Program-made: the position numbers and the translations under genes
Source of the DNA: CAYSCZ01 sp964429655
GTDB taxonomy: Bacteria; Bacteroidota; Bacteroidia; Cytophagales; Cyclobacteriaceae
Length of the DNA stretch: 54,843 bases
Assembly: GCA_964429655.1 (NCBI GenBank)
Contig: CAYSCZ010000016.1
Coordinates: forward strand, 1 to 54,843
Direction of reading: 5' to 3'
Notes under the pieces: model-generated
Told to the model about the DNA's origin: nothing
Seen by the model: the letters and a program-made list of their open reading frames with translations, nothing else
Database searches by the model: none
Shown here: positions 8,325-18,013 of the stretch, one piece after another
Layout: the number at the start of each line of letters is the position of its first letter
Position numbering within the stretch: the stretch's first letter is position 1

Positions 8325-9014
8325 TTACGTCAGGTCAAACTTATAACCCACGCCCTTGACGGTATTGATATAACCTTCGCCAATTTTTTCACGAACTTTT
8401 CTTATATGTACGTCGACAGTTCTAGCCAGTACATATACATCAGAACCCCAAATGCTTTGTAAGAGATCATCCCGGCTGTATACCTTGCCGGGGTTCTGAG
8501 CTAAAAAGTAAAGCAATTCAAATTCTTTTTTGGGTAAATTGATTTTTTCATCACCCGACATCACGGTATAGCTTGTCCTGTCGATGGTAAGGTCTCCAAT
8601 GGATATTTTGTTTACATCCTTTTTCTTTTTCAAATCCCTTCTAAATAAAGCATTTATCCGGCTCATCAAAGCCCTTGGTTTTATTGGTTTGGTGATGTAA
8701 TCATCTGCTCCGGTTTCGAAGGCTGCCACTTCAGAATATTCCTCTGAGCGTGCAGTCAAGAAAATAACGAATACATTGTTTAACTCAGGGATTTCTCTAA
8801 TCTGCCTGCAAGTTTCCACACCGTCCTGTTTGGGCATCATAATGTCCAGAAGGATCAGATCCGGCTGGAATGTTCGGGCAATTTCAACCGCTTTGATACC
8901 ATCCAGTGAGGTTTTAACATCGTATCCTTCTTTCTTTAAATTATACTTAAGCAATTCCAGTATATCCGCCTCATCATCCACTACTAAGATTTTTTGACTG
9001 CTTTTATCTGACAT
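8325..9014 (-). CDS. OmpR/PhoB-family response regulator
   Basis: DNA-binding response regulator of 229 residues. The receiver has the acidic pair VVDDEAD, phospho-acceptor Asp in LILLDIMMPKQDG (near 57), Thr in FLTARS and Lys in YITKPIKP. The C-terminal winged helix runs from about 130 to 229 and ends VRTVDVHIRKVREKIG..-like (here ARTVDVHIRKVREKIGEG) and TVKGVGYKFD. It is first in an operon with the kinase and the pseudouridine synthase. Confidence 0.93.
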   Translation of the reverse strand: MSDKSSQKILVVDDEADILELLKYNLKKEGYDVKTSLDGIKAVEIARTFQPDLILLDIMMPKQDGVETCRQIREIPELNNVFVIFLTARSEEYSEVAAFETGADDYITKPIKPRALMSRINALFRRDLKKKKDVNKISIGDLTIDRTSYTVMSGDEKINLPKKEFELLYFLAQNPGKVYSRDDLLQSIWGSDVYVLARTVDVHIRKVREKIGEGYINTVKGVGYKFDLT

Positions 9015-9188
9015 GACTTGTAAAATTCAACGGCTGATTATGATCTAAAATTAATTTTTCGAAAATATGGTACCAATTTATAAAGAAATTAATGCTTAAG
9101 GGTTGTTAATAATCTTTTGGTAACCAGAATGAATAAAAAAATTAAAATAGCAGCGGTTTTTGTGGCCGTACTTAATATAAATTTAATA

Positions 9189-10010
9189 TTAATTGGCCTT
9201 TAGAGGGTGTCTCAGATTTTTTGCTTCGATGATGTCCATTTCAACCGCCCCAACAAACATTTTAGCTTTTAATTTCAATGGCACTCTGTTTTTGTCATTT
9301 GACAACCACAACTTAATGGAGTTTCTACCATCGAAAATTTTGTTTTTATCCATTAACGGAGCAAATACCAGTGCGTTTATTTTGCCTAATTTGGTTTTAA
9401 CCTCATCTGTGCCAAGGTATAAAATTTTGAAATCATAGATTTTATCATCAAAAAATCCTTCAATTGATACAGTATCTCCTGGCGTGTAACCATCAAAATC
9501 CAATGTTCTGAAATAGTAGTAGCCACTCACTATATCCTGGCAATATTGAGGGATATGAAATTTTATTTTTTCTTTTACGTTTCTGGTTTCTTTATCTAAT
9601 CTGTAGACCAATGCAGAATCTTCTTCATGCAGGAAGTCAACCCTTTCATGTTTACGGTATTTATTTTCAGAGATGTGTCGATAGAAGCGCATAGGTAATA
9701 TTGAGGTAGTGTCGAGGTAAGATCCCCAATAATCTTCAACCTCGTAAAAGAGGTTTGCTAACCCTACGGTATACCCTTTCACTTCAATTTTATAACAAGG
9801 TCTTCCATTCACATATTCAATATTTTTACCAATGGTTAGCTCACCCATGCCGGCATTCAGAAATCCCAGGTGGGCACGATAGCTTAAAAATTCTTCAGTA
9901 CCAAAACTGATGTTGTCAATAACTCTTAATTCATCCTGAGGCTTTACCAACAAGGACATCATTAGAACTAATAAAATAATCAATAGCACAAGATTGATCA
10001 GTTTTTTCAT
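9189..10010 (-). CDS. DUF3108 family exported protein
   Basis: Envelope protein of 273 residues with an N-terminal hydrophobic signal or anchor (about 5-22). The body fits the DUF3108 family: FLSYRAHLGFLNAGMGELTI near the start, then YKIEVKGYT, an ILPMRFYRHI segment, and a C-terminal INALVFAPLMD and IKLWLSND block. Members are beta-rich lipocalin-like periplasmic proteins of unknown activity. It overlaps the upstream aminopeptidase-like gene by 4 bp, so the two are coupled. Confidence 0.8.
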   Translation of the reverse strand: MKKLINLVLLIILLVLMMSLLVKPQDELRVIDNISFGTEEFLSYRAHLGFLNAGMGELTIGKNIEYVNGRPCYKIEVKGYTVGLANLFYEVEDYWGSYLDTTSILPMRFYRHISENKYRKHERVDFLHEEDSALVYRLDKETRNVKEKIKFHIPQYCQDIVSGYYYFRTLDFDGYTPGDTVSIEGFFDDKIYDFKILYLGTDEVKTKLGKINALVFAPLMDKNKIFDGRNSIKLWLSNDKNRVPLKLKAKMFVGAVEMDIIEAKNLRHPLKAN

Positions 10011-11035
10011 AAATAAGAATATTTATTCTTCAAATAAGACAAAAAATCAGATGTATTACCACTAAACTCAGCATTAAAAAATTCTTTAAGCGTGTCTTTT
10101 TGGGAGTTATAACGCAAAAAAGACATAAAATATGCATTGTTAGGTAATCTCCTTTTGAATAATCTCTCATATTTATCCTTATTGATAAAACTAATGGTAT
10201 CGATGGTATTTATGATTTTTTGTATCGTTTTACGCTTGTCATTTCTCATCTCTTCCTGAGACATGGTTTGGGGAAAATTGTTTAATAATGAATCCAGGGA
10301 TAGAGTGCCTCTAATCAAATGTTGCCTAAATTTTTCATAATCATCAAGCGCATTAACATATTGAATTACTTCATCTGAACCATCACCGAACTTGTACCTT
10401 AGAAATTCTTCTGCACCTATTTCACCGATTACACTAGCCAGATTTTCACTCAATGTTGCATCATTTTTAATATAAATGGTTGAATGGGTCATTTCATGGA
10501 TGATCACTTCTGCGAGCTGACCAGCATCTCGCGACAGCATGTTGGATAGAATTGGGTCATCAAACCATCCCAGTGTTGACCATCCTCCAACTGACCGGAG
10601 ACGCGTATCATATCCTTTTTCGATCAACCGCTCTTGTTCTTGTAGTGCCATATTTTTATTGAAAAACCCTTTGTAGGGAAATGAACCAAAAAAAGGAAAG
10701 CTCCATTCATAGGCTTCTAAAGTGAATTCTTTACACGCTGACAAGTTCCACAACGTTGTTTTACCCCGTTCATCATAAAACGATTGATAACTTTTCGAAT
10801 CAACTAAGCTTAAATTGTCTTTTGCAAATATTTTTACTTCCTGGATGTATTTTATTTTCCGTTTTGTTTCCTCTGAATACTCCGCACTATTAAATATTTT
10901 TTCGATTGGTTTTGCCATTATTATCACTGATACCTGACCAATAAATTGTGCTGAAATGTATTTTATAAGGGGAAACTGCCAAACAAAAATTATCAGAATG
11001 GTGATTATGAGTATCGGAAGAATTTTTCTTTTCAA
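10007..11035 (-). CDS. Putative aminopeptidase, membrane-anchored HExxH metalloprotein (PF10023-like)
   Basis: Protein of 342 residues with one N-terminal membrane segment (about 4-22) and a zinc motif HEMTHST in VIIHEMTHSTIYIKND. A conserved RSVGGWSTLGWFDDPILSN block precedes it, and a downstream Glu-rich ASVIGEIGAEEFL may supply the third ligand. This arrangement matches the aminopeptidase family formerly called DUF2265; the activity is inferred from the family. It is coupled to the DUF3108 gene. The divergent TPR gene starts 145 bp away. Confidence 0.75.
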   Translation of the reverse strand: MKRKILPILIITILIIFVWQFPLIKYISAQFIGQVSVIIMAKPIEKIFNSAEYSEETKRKIKYIQEVKIFAKDNLSLVDSKSYQSFYDERGKTTLWNLSACKEFTLEAYEWSFPFFGSFPYKGFFNKNMALQEQERLIEKGYDTRLRSVGGWSTLGWFDDPILSNMLSRDAGQLAEVIIHEMTHSTIYIKNDATLSENLASVIGEIGAEEFLRYKFGDGSDEVIQYVNALDDYEKFRQHLIRGTLSLDSLLNNFPQTMSQEEMRNDKRKTIQKIINTIDTISFINKDKYERLFKRRLPNNAYFMSFLRYNSQKDTLKEFFNAEFSGNTSDFLSYLKNKYSYL

Positions 11036-11180
11036 AATGTAGCGGATGATTGATTAAATAGTAAACCGAGATAAAAGATTTTTGATTTTCACCAATTACC
11101 AATCAGGATAATATTTCAAATTTATCGTTTAATTAATGATGTTAAGCATTAAAACTTATTAATAAAACACATTACTGGGA

Positions 11181-12359
11181 ATGAGTAGGTTCATTGGGAT
11201 CTTTTTTATTGTTGCGTTATTTGACAGTAGGCTCAATGCGAGCGATTCAATACCCATATTATTATTGGATAAGCGAATACAGTTTGAAGTCACAGACGCT
11301 ATCCATGATATGTATAATTTTGAATTTGACAGAGCGCAGCGGCAGTATAAAATGCTTAAGGAGAAATATCCCTGGCATCCATTGCCATACTTTTTAATGG
11401 GTTTGAATCTTTGGTGGCAGATCATACCAAACCTGGAAAATGAGGAATATGATGAAGAATTCCTGGCTTACATGGACACGTCGGAATATCTAAGTCAGCA
11501 ACTATTCGAAGAAGTCAGTGAAATTGAAGGGGCCTTTTTTTTGGCGGCTACCTATGCTTTTCAAGGCCGTTTATATTCCGAAAGAAAACAATGGCGGAAA
11601 GCAGCATTTGCAGGTAAGAATGCCCTCAAATACTTAGACTATACCCGTGGTCATGAAGATTTTAGTCCCGAAATATTGTTTGGTGATGCGCTTTTCAACT
11701 ATTATAGGGAATGGGTTCCAGAAAACTACCCCATTTTGAAATTCATCATGTTTATGTTTCCGAATGGAAATAAAGATCTTGGAATACAACAATTGAAGGA
11801 AGTAGCCAGAAATGCCTTTTATACACGCACAGAAGCCCAATATTTTCTGATGCGTATCCTGGCAAGTGAAGGCAATGATCTTACCTCTGCATTGCAGGTT
11901 AGCAGATACTTAGCAGAAACTTTTCCTTACAATGCTTACTTCCATCGCTATTATGCAAGGTTATTATATCAAATGGGCAGGTACCACCTCGCTAAAAAAG
12001 AATCAATGGAAATCCTGAAAAGGATTGATGAAGGTCAACCTGGATATGAGAGCAATAGTGGAAGATATGCTACCTTTTTTCTTGCGCATATAAACAAAAC
12101 CCAGGGGCAGGATCTAATGGCAAAGGACTACTATCTCAGATGCCTGGAATTTGGAGAAAAGATTAATGCCCAGGATAGGGGTTACTATATCTATTCATTG
12201 TACCATCTTGGGAAGATCTATCAAAATTTGGAGGAATTTGAAGAAGCTGAAGAGTATTATAAAAGAGTTAAAAAACTCACCAAAAGAAAGCATCCGGCTA
12301 ATAAACAAAGTAGGGATGATTTGAAGGGATTAAAGAAAGCTAGGAAAGAAAAGAGATGA
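11181..12359 (+). CDS. Exported tetratricopeptide-repeat protein
   Basis: Protein of 392 residues with a signal peptide (1-20, ending in RLNAS). TPR-like helical hairpins are spread through the chain: AIHDMYNFEFDRAQRQYKM near 40, QWRKAAFAGKNALKYL near 135, YHLAKKESMEILKR near 270 and a final YYIYSLYHLGKIYQNLEEFE near 340. The C-terminus is a basic Lys-rich tail. Such proteins are scaffolds; no partner is evident. Its 3' end overlaps the convergent DUF2064 gene by 20 bp. Confidence 0.75.
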   Translation: MSRFIGIFFIVALFDSRLNASDSIPILLLDKRIQFEVTDAIHDMYNFEFDRAQRQYKMLKEKYPWHPLPYFLMGLNLWWQIIPNLENEEYDEEFLAYMDTSEYLSQQLFEEVSEIEGAFFLAATYAFQGRLYSERKQWRKAAFAGKNALKYLDYTRGHEDFSPEILFGDALFNYYREWVPENYPILKFIMFMFPNGNKDLGIQQLKEVARNAFYTRTEAQYFLMRILASEGNDLTSALQVSRYLAETFPYNAYFHRYYARLLYQMGRYHLAKKESMEILKRIDEGQPGYESNSGRYATFFLAHINKTQGQDLMAKDYYLRCLEFGEKINAQDRGYYIYSLYHLGKIYQNLEEFEEAEEYYKRVKKLTKRKHPANKQSRDDLKGLKKARKEKR

Positions 12360-12951
12360 TACCACTTTTTCTGGCGTCCTCTTCATTGTCAATATCGTTT
12401 AGTGTCGGTAGCAGGAAAAAGGACTTGTATAGCTTTGCAATGGAATCAATAGCTTCCTCCAGTACTTTATCCGTACTGAAAGTTTTTCCTTCAAAAAGTT
12501 CGGGTATTAAATATTTCATACCTAAAAGATAATATCCTCCATCGCTAGCAGGTCCTAAGACAACATCATAATGATCAAGTCGATAAAAGCTCTCATTGAT
12601 AATGGATGTATTTATTTCGTAGCAGTCACTCCCCACAATAACAATTTTTTTATAGCCATTATTAAAGCCTTGTTTAAAAGCCGATTTCATTCTGTGTCCC
12701 AGCGAGCCTTTATCTTGCGCCTGTTTTTTATAAAGATCGCTATCCCACTGATCAGCAAAATCGATAAAATCTGAATAAAATAATGCCTTATCCATGCTTA
12801 GTTTTAATGTTACTTTATGGGTATGGTCAATCAATACCCGGTATATTTTTAGTGCGATTTCATCCCCCATTGTTGCAGCTATTCGGGTTTTAACTGTTCC
12901 TTTCACGGTATTTTTGATAAAAATTATTAACTGATCTTGAACCATTTCCAA
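12340..12951 (-). CDS. TIGR04282/DUF2064 family glycosyltransferase-like protein
   Basis: GT-A-fold protein of 203 residues with the family opening QLIIFIKNTVKGTVKTRIA, the GDSL-like KIVIVGSDCYEI and the block VVLGPASDGGYYLLGM. This family (rSAM/selenodomain-associated transferase 1) often stands by a radical SAM gene; no such gene is here. Instead it is the last of four overlapping glycosyltransferase genes (25-bp overlap with the membrane GT upstream). A nucleotidyl- or glycosyl-transfer role in that pathway is inferred. Confidence 0.8.
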   Translation of the reverse strand: MEMVQDQLIIFIKNTVKGTVKTRIAATMGDEIALKIYRVLIDHTHKVTLKLSMDKALFYSDFIDFADQWDSDLYKKQAQDKGSLGHRMKSAFKQGFNNGYKKIVIVGSDCYEINTSIINESFYRLDHYDVVLGPASDGGYYLLGMKYLIPELFEGKTFSTDKVLEEAIDSIAKLYKSFFLLPTLNDIDNEEDARKSGIISFLS

Positions 12952-14258
12952 TAAATATTCAGATTTGTTAGATAAATTTCAAAAATGATAAAAAGACTTA
13001 GTATTGTGTATTCCGCCACTATCCAGAAAACATTAATTTCATACCCGCCATTTTCTTGATAACCCAGATAGGTAATAAAAATTAAAAATGACCAAAGGAC
13101 AGGAAACCTATAGCGTGTCAGAACACTGATAGCAACCAATGTGATCATATACCACGGATGAACTGTGGTTGCAAAAGCAAAATAGATAAGGAAGGAAAAC
13201 AGAAATAAGACCTCCAGTCTGATGTTTTTACTTTTATTGTAAATGATCATTCCCATTATGGATAGAAAAGAGAGCATACCCATAAGGGGTCCTATCCTGG
13301 AAATATAATTGTAGCCCTTTACCCAATAACCAATTCCCCTGGCAATTTGATAGATACTCCCATTGAACTCAAATTTTTTAAAGTACAATGAAATGCTTGA
13401 AGATAGGCCGTTGATGAAAGTAATATCGACTAATGGCAAAAAAAATAGAGTTGTAAATAGAGCGGTATAGGCATATAAACGGAAAAGTTTTTTTCTTTCA
13501 AGTTTGAACAGCAAGGCAGGCAAAAGGATTATTGGGATAAGCTTGGTTGCTATTCCAGCACTTAACCCAAATGAATTCAAAATAGCATGTTGTTTATAAT
13601 AGCCTACCAGCCCAAATAATAAGAAAAAAGCCATCATTCCTTCAAAGTGCAGATTTCCTGCAGATTCAATAATCACTAATGGATTTAGGAAATACAGAAA
13701 TGCAGTATTTTTAGGTAATCCTGATGACGGTGCGAGCTTTCTGAGCAGGAAATAATTTCCTATATCAGTAATAACTAAGATAACCCTCATAAAATTGACA
13801 GCCCCTAAAAGACTGGTTGGAAATAAATGTGTCGACAGAAAAAAGATCAGCTGATTTAAAGGAGGGTAAATCGTAAAATAATCTGGGGAATTTAGTTTGT
13901 TGAACAAAGCATTATCTAAGCCGGGTACCGATTCCTGCGTAAGATAATAACTTGGTAAATTTGAAAATGGATTGATGCCGGCATTTATTAATCTTCCATC
14001 CCAAATAAAGCGGTAGAAGTCATCTGAGAGATTAGGAAACGTAAAAAGTAATAAAAGCCTGGCCATAATACCACCGGCGAAAAAAACATTTTCCTCTTTT
14101 AGATTAAAATATGCCAGCAGATAAAAAACAAAGGAGAGTGCATATAGGGAAATAATAAAGTTAGAATATCTGGGTGTGTTGCCTAACCAAAAAATGCATA
14201 AAACCAATAGTGCGATTGAAACAATACCAACGGCACGATTACCCTTAATTAGCGACAT
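12927..14258 (-). CDS. Multi-pass GT-C glycosyltransferase (polyprenyl-phosphate mannosyltransferase-like)
   Basis: Integral membrane protein of 443 residues with about 11-12 hydrophobic segments. The first large loop carries the acidic GT-C motif LSDDFYRFIWDGRL followed by INPFSNLP, characteristic of MptB-like and related enzymes that use polyprenyl-phosphate sugars. A DPM-like synthase lies two genes upstream and could make the donor. Its start overlaps the stop of the GT2 gene by 14 bp. Sugar and acceptor are not known. Confidence 0.8.
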   Translation of the reverse strand: MSLIKGNRAVGIVSIALLVLCIFWLGNTPRYSNFIISLYALSFVFYLLAYFNLKEENVFFAGGIMARLLLLFTFPNLSDDFYRFIWDGRLINAGINPFSNLPSYYLTQESVPGLDNALFNKLNSPDYFTIYPPLNQLIFFLSTHLFPTSLLGAVNFMRVILVITDIGNYFLLRKLAPSSGLPKNTAFLYFLNPLVIIESAGNLHFEGMMAFFLLFGLVGYYKQHAILNSFGLSAGIATKLIPIILLPALLFKLERKKLFRLYAYTALFTTLFFLPLVDITFINGLSSSISLYFKKFEFNGSIYQIARGIGYWVKGYNYISRIGPLMGMLSFLSIMGMIIYNKSKNIRLEVLFLFSFLIYFAFATTVHPWYMITLVAISVLTRYRFPVLWSFLIFITYLGYQENGGYEINVFWIVAEYTILSLFIIFEIYLTNLNIYWKWFKIS

Positions 14259-15714
14259 TTTTGACCGGAATCAGTGAATGGTAGAATATGAAAAAATATC
14301 CGGCCATCAAGAGTAGATGAAAAAAGAATAGTCCGAAATCATTTAAAAGAAATGCACTTGCCAATCCAAAAGCAAAATACAAAGCAAATGTCCCTTCCAT
14401 TAAGATGGATAAGCTGATTTTTCTATCAATATAAATATTAGTATGCCATTTATCTTTTTTATTGAGAATATTGAACTTAGGCGTTCTTATAAATGATGAT
14501 TTAATACCCAAATAGCCTTCAACCACCGCAATGGAATTATGTAGGGAGAGCCCCATAGAAAAGGCCAGGAACAATGGATAATTAATAAGATAGTACTTTA
14601 AGGTATTAACTGGTGAAGTGCTTTTACTTGAATACCAGTAAAATAGACTTATGGCAACGAACCCTACAATGAAAATACTACCCATGTTAAAATAGATTTC
14701 TAGTGAAGGGTTACGCGCTTTCAAATAAAGCATTGGGATACTTAAAGTAGCTGTTATCAGAAGCCAAAAGAATACAGAGCTGTTGAGGAGGTGGAAAAAA
14801 GCATGTGTTTTCGTTTTGATAGGTAATTTTGATTTCAGGATCCCTGTAAGATTCTTTTTAGCGGTCTCTGCGGCACCTTTATTCCACCTGTATTGCTGGG
14901 ATTTTACGGCAGGCATGTAAACAGGCAGTTCAGCAGGGGCTAAAACATCTTGAAGATAAATAAATTTCCATCCTTTCATTTGGGCACGGTAGCTAAGATC
15001 AAGATCTTCTGTTAACGTATCAGCAGACCAACCACCAGACGATTCTATACAAGTCTTTCTCCATACTCCGGCTGTTCCATTAAAGTTTATAAAACTCCCC
15101 GCATTGAGCCGCCCTTGTTGTTCTATAGAAAAATGAGCATCCAGGCCAAATGCCTGCACTTTAGTCAATGGAGAATACTGACGGTTTATATGTCCCCACC
15201 GGGTCTGAACCACGCCTATGCTTTTATCTTCAAATGATTTTACAGTTTTTAGCAGGAAATCTTTTTCTGGTAAGAAGTCAGCATCAAATATTGCAATGAG
15301 TTCGCCTTTGGCAATATTTAACCCGTATTTTAAGGCACCGGCTTTAAATCCTTCCCGGTTCTTCCTCCTGATGTGGCTAATATTGATTTTCTTGGTTTCT
15401 CGAATCTGGTCAATGGTTTCAGACGCTATGGCCGTTGTTTCATCGTCGGAATCATCCAACAATTGCACCTCATAGTGCCTGGTAGGATAATCTATTTCAG
15501 ATATGTTTTTAAGTAACCTTTCTATTACATATTGCTCGTTGTAGACCGGCAACTGTATCGTCACAAAGGGGTATTGTGTTATGGGATCTTGAGGAGCCTT
15601 GGGGCACACATTTTTTTTCTTTAAGTAGTTAATAGCAAGGTTAAACTGAGCGAGACTGAATATACTCAATACCAAAAGTGAAGAACCGTATGCGATGATT
15701 ATGATCCACTCCAT
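14245..15714 (-). CDS. Cellulose-synthase-like family 2 glycosyltransferase
   Basis: Processive-type membrane GT2 of 489 residues. There is an N-terminal membrane segment, then a GT-A domain with DDSDDETT, the DADFLP metal-binding motif, TEDLDLSYRA and QQYRWNKGA (the D,D,D,QxxRW signature), followed by five or so C-terminal membrane segments. The frame is open to 15801, but the start is put at 15714 (MEWIIIIAYG) because it gives a membrane segment at once and follows the upstream stop by one base. It lacks a PilZ domain, so it is not a classical BcsA. Substrate unknown. Confidence 0.88.
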   Translation of the reverse strand: MEWIIIIAYGSSLLVLSIFSLAQFNLAINYLKKKNVCPKAPQDPITQYPFVTIQLPVYNEQYVIERLLKNISEIDYPTRHYEVQLLDDSDDETTAIASETIDQIRETKKINISHIRRKNREGFKAGALKYGLNIAKGELIAIFDADFLPEKDFLLKTVKSFEDKSIGVVQTRWGHINRQYSPLTKVQAFGLDAHFSIEQQGRLNAGSFINFNGTAGVWRKTCIESSGGWSADTLTEDLDLSYRAQMKGWKFIYLQDVLAPAELPVYMPAVKSQQYRWNKGAAETAKKNLTGILKSKLPIKTKTHAFFHLLNSSVFFWLLITATLSIPMLYLKARNPSLEIYFNMGSIFIVGFVAISLFYWYSSKSTSPVNTLKYYLINYPLFLAFSMGLSLHNSIAVVEGYLGIKSSFIRTPKFNILNKKDKWHTNIYIDRKISLSILMEGTFALYFAFGLASAFLLNDFGLFFFHLLLMAGYFFIFYHSLIPVKNVAN

Positions 15715-15715
15715 T

Positions 15716-16408
15716 TTATAAATATTTGAATATAGTCCAAAGTATTTTGTAGCCGGCCATGATCGTCCCCTCCACTGTTCCTGAAACTTTTGAAACACCA
15801 ATTCTTTTCCGGTAGTTCACTGCCACTTCATGTATACTCATTTTATGTTTAGCAGCTTTCAACTGCATTTCCACTGTCCAACCATAGGTTTTGTCAGACA
15901 TTTCAATTTTTTTTAGTGCGTCATATCTGATTGCCCTAAATGGTCCGAGGTCAGTAAATGAAACCTTAAAAAAAACTTTTATTAATCTGGTGGCCAGCCA
16001 ATTACCAAAAACCTGGGGAACGGTCATGGAACCACTTTCTTTTTTCCCAAGTGCCCTCGAACCAATGACCAGGTCTTTATTTTCATTGATTATTGGATTT
16101 ACGAGCTTTTCCATTTCTTCCGGATAGTCAGAATGGTCTCCATCCAGGAAAACGACTATGTCTGGTTTTTGATCTGATTGATCAATATATTCCAACCCTT
16201 TCAAACAGGCATAACCGTAACCTTTTCTCTCTTCTAAAAGCCCCGTGGCACCATGCTCTATTGCTACCTCTAAAGTATTATCGCTTGAGCCATTATCCAC
16301 CACCACGATCTCTTTTACAATATTATCCGGGATTTCATTGATGACCTTTCCCACGGCATTTTCTTCATTAAGGGCAGGTATAACCACGATTATGTTCGGA
16401 TTGATCAT
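15716..16408 (-). CDS. DPM-like family 2 glycosyltransferase
   Basis: Cytosolic GT2 of 230 residues, first gene of the glycosyltransferase operon. The motifs are VVIPALNEENAVG, VVDNGSSDNT and the DxD-type VVFLDGDHSDYP, then DLGPFRAIR and GWTVEMQLKAAK. No C-terminal membrane segment is seen, so it resembles the short dolichyl-phosphate-mannose-synthase-like enzymes that load a sugar on a polyprenyl phosphate. A TATCTTTGC promoter element lies 14 bp upstream of the start. Confidence 0.85.
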   Translation of the reverse strand: MINPNIIVVIPALNEENAVGKVINEIPDNIVKEIVVVDNGSSDNTLEVAIEHGATGLLEERKGYGYACLKGLEYIDQSDQKPDIVVFLDGDHSDYPEEMEKLVNPIINENKDLVIGSRALGKKESGSMTVPQVFGNWLATRLIKVFFKVSFTDLGPFRAIRYDALKKIEMSDKTYGWTVEMQLKAAKHKMSIHEVAVNYRKRIGVSKVSGTVEGTIMAGYKILWTIFKYL

Positions 16409-16421
16409 TTAAAAATAAAGT

Positions 16422-16430
16422 GCAAAGATA
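16422..16430 (-). promoter_or_regulatory. -7 promoter element of the glycosyltransferase operon
   Basis: TATCTTTGC on the minus strand matches TAnnTTTGc exactly and is the same nonamer seen before rplM. No clear -33 TTTG is found 17-23 bp upstream, so support rests on the -7 element and position. Confidence 0.45.
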
Positions 16431-16481
16431 AGATTCCATAAAATAGACCGATGTCTATTATCTGACACCGGCCCTTAAAGA

Positions 16482-16928
16482 TTAGATCTCATAGCCAGAA
16501 TCAATTTTAAGATTTTCGTTCATAGAACTATTTACCGCCATTTCATCACATCTTTCATTTTCAGGTTGTTCATTATGGCCTTTGATCCATTTTAATTCAA
16601 TGTTATGATTTTTTGAGAGGCTAAGGTACCTTTCCCAGAGGTCTCGATTCTTTTTCCCCTTAAATCCTTTCTTGATCCAGTTTTTCAACCACCCTTTTTC
16701 AATTGCGTCAACCACATATTTTGAATCCGAGTAAATGACGATTTCCATTCCATCTTTCTTAAGGGCCTCTAAACCGGCAATTACCGCCATTAGTTCCATT
16801 CTATTGTTGGTGGTTAGCCGATAGCCTGAAGAAAGTTCTTTACGGTGGTCCTTATAAATAAGGATGACCCCATATCCTCCCGGACCCGGATTGCCCCTGG
16901 AGGACCCGTCTGTATACATTGTAATCAT
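16482..16928 (-). CDS. rnhA: Ribonuclease HI
   Basis: Cytosolic endonuclease of 148 residues that cuts the RNA strand of RNA-DNA hybrids. All four catalytic acids are visible: Asp in MYTDGSSRGNPGPGGYG, Glu in NRMELMAVIAGLEAL, Asp in IYSDSKYVVDAI and Asp in NERCDEMA. The basic handle KNWIKKGFKGKKNRDLW is also present. It follows the aminotransferase gene by 14 bp. Confidence 0.95.
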   Translation of the reverse strand: MITMYTDGSSRGNPGPGGYGVILIYKDHRKELSSGYRLTTNNRMELMAVIAGLEALKKDGMEIVIYSDSKYVVDAIEKGWLKNWIKKGFKGKKNRDLWERYLSLSKNHNIELKWIKGHNEQPENERCDEMAVNSSMNENLKIDSGYEI

Positions 16929-16942
16929 TCTGTAGTGAGCTT

Positions 16943-18013
16943 TTAATCATAATTTCTTGAGATAAAATTTTGAAGCTGGTGTATTTCTCTAGTTTTTAGT
17001 GCAGGAAAATTTGCTATTCGGAAGGTATTCGACTTTAAATCTCCATATCCGTTACCCAGAATGAATCCGGCTTCTTTAGCTAAATTTTTAATTTCTTTAA
17101 TTTTTGATTCCTTATCCATGATCAGAGAAAGTACCGTTCTTGATCTTAGTTTTTCATTTTTAATTAAGAAACCCGGGTTGACTTGATTGTCAATTAATTC
17201 TTTCCATGCTTCATACCGATCTGTAACTTTCTTATGAATGTGCGCTATACCTTTAGATGCTTTTTGGGTCTGCATCAACAAATAAATATCCAGGACATTT
17301 GGTGTATGGTGAGTTTGCATTAATCTTGAATTTTTCAAGACAAAGGTTAAACTGTTATAATGGCTGGATTCATCTATCTCCATGGTTTTTTGAATGGCAT
17401 TGGGGGAAAGGATCATTACTGCCAGGCCGGCAGGTAAACCAAAGCATTTTTGTACGGAAGCGTACCAAATATCTGCCAGCTTGAAAGGGAGTTTGATGCC
17501 AGCCATAGAGGAGGTGGCATCTACGGCTATTAGGTTTTCAGGGTAGTCAGACCTCAGATCGCCGATGATTTCCGTGGTGACCTGGGTACCATTTGAGGTT
17601 TCATTTTGGGTAAGGCAAATAATATTATCATTTGTAATACTTGTCTTTTTTAATGAAGGAAGCTCCTGAAGATCATATTGATGAGCTTCACAGTTAATAT
17701 TAAGACGTGTGGTGTAATCATACCATTTATGGCCGAAGGCCCCATTAAAGATATGATAGGACCCTAATTTTGAAGCAAGTGACTGAGCGATTATCTCCCA
17801 ACACTCTGTTGCTGAAGATACAAAAACTATTTCATAGTCTTTGGGGATGGATAACCGTGTTTTTAATATTTTTTTTGTTTCCTTGACCAGGGAAGTAAAT
17901 TCTTCGCTCCTGTGGTTTATGGATACAATATTATTCATGTATGCCTCATAAATGTACTCCGGAATGTTCGAATAAACCCTTGATGGTCCCGGATAAAATG
18001 AAACTTTAATCAT
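16943..18013 (-). CDS. Class V aminotransferase (phosphoserine-aminotransferase-like)
   Basis: PLP enzyme of 356 residues with fold type I features: PGPSRVYSNIPEY start, FVSSATECWE for cofactor phosphate, VDATSSMAG with the ring-stacking Asp, and Schiff-base Lys in YASVQKCFGLPAG. The sequence resembles SerC and alanine-glyoxylate aminotransferases, but assignment to SerC is not certain because no serA neighbour is present. It overlaps the aroQ stop by 8 bp. Confidence 0.8.
   Translation of the reverse strand: MIKVSFYPGPSRVYSNIPEYIYEAYMNNIVSINHRSEEFTSLVKETKKILKTRLSIPKDYEIVFVSSATECWEIIAQSLASKLGSYHIFNGAFGHKWYDYTTRLNINCEAHQYDLQELPSLKKTSITNDNIICLTQNETSNGTQVTTEIIGDLRSDYPENLIAVDATSSMAGIKLPFKLADIWYASVQKCFGLPAGLAVMILSPNAIQKTMEIDESSHYNSLTFVLKNSRLMQTHHTPNVLDIYLLMQTQKASKGIAHIHKKVTDRYEAWKELIDNQVNPGFLIKNEKLRSRTVLSLIMDKESKIKEIKNLAKEAGFILGNGYGDLKSNTFRIANFPALKTREIHQLQNFISRNYD

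Noticed and set aside
9129..9203. Possible 24-residue hydrophobic peptide (MNKKIKIAAVFVAVLN start)
   Set aside because: No ribosome binding site and it overlaps the end of the DUF3108 gene. Length alone cannot support it.
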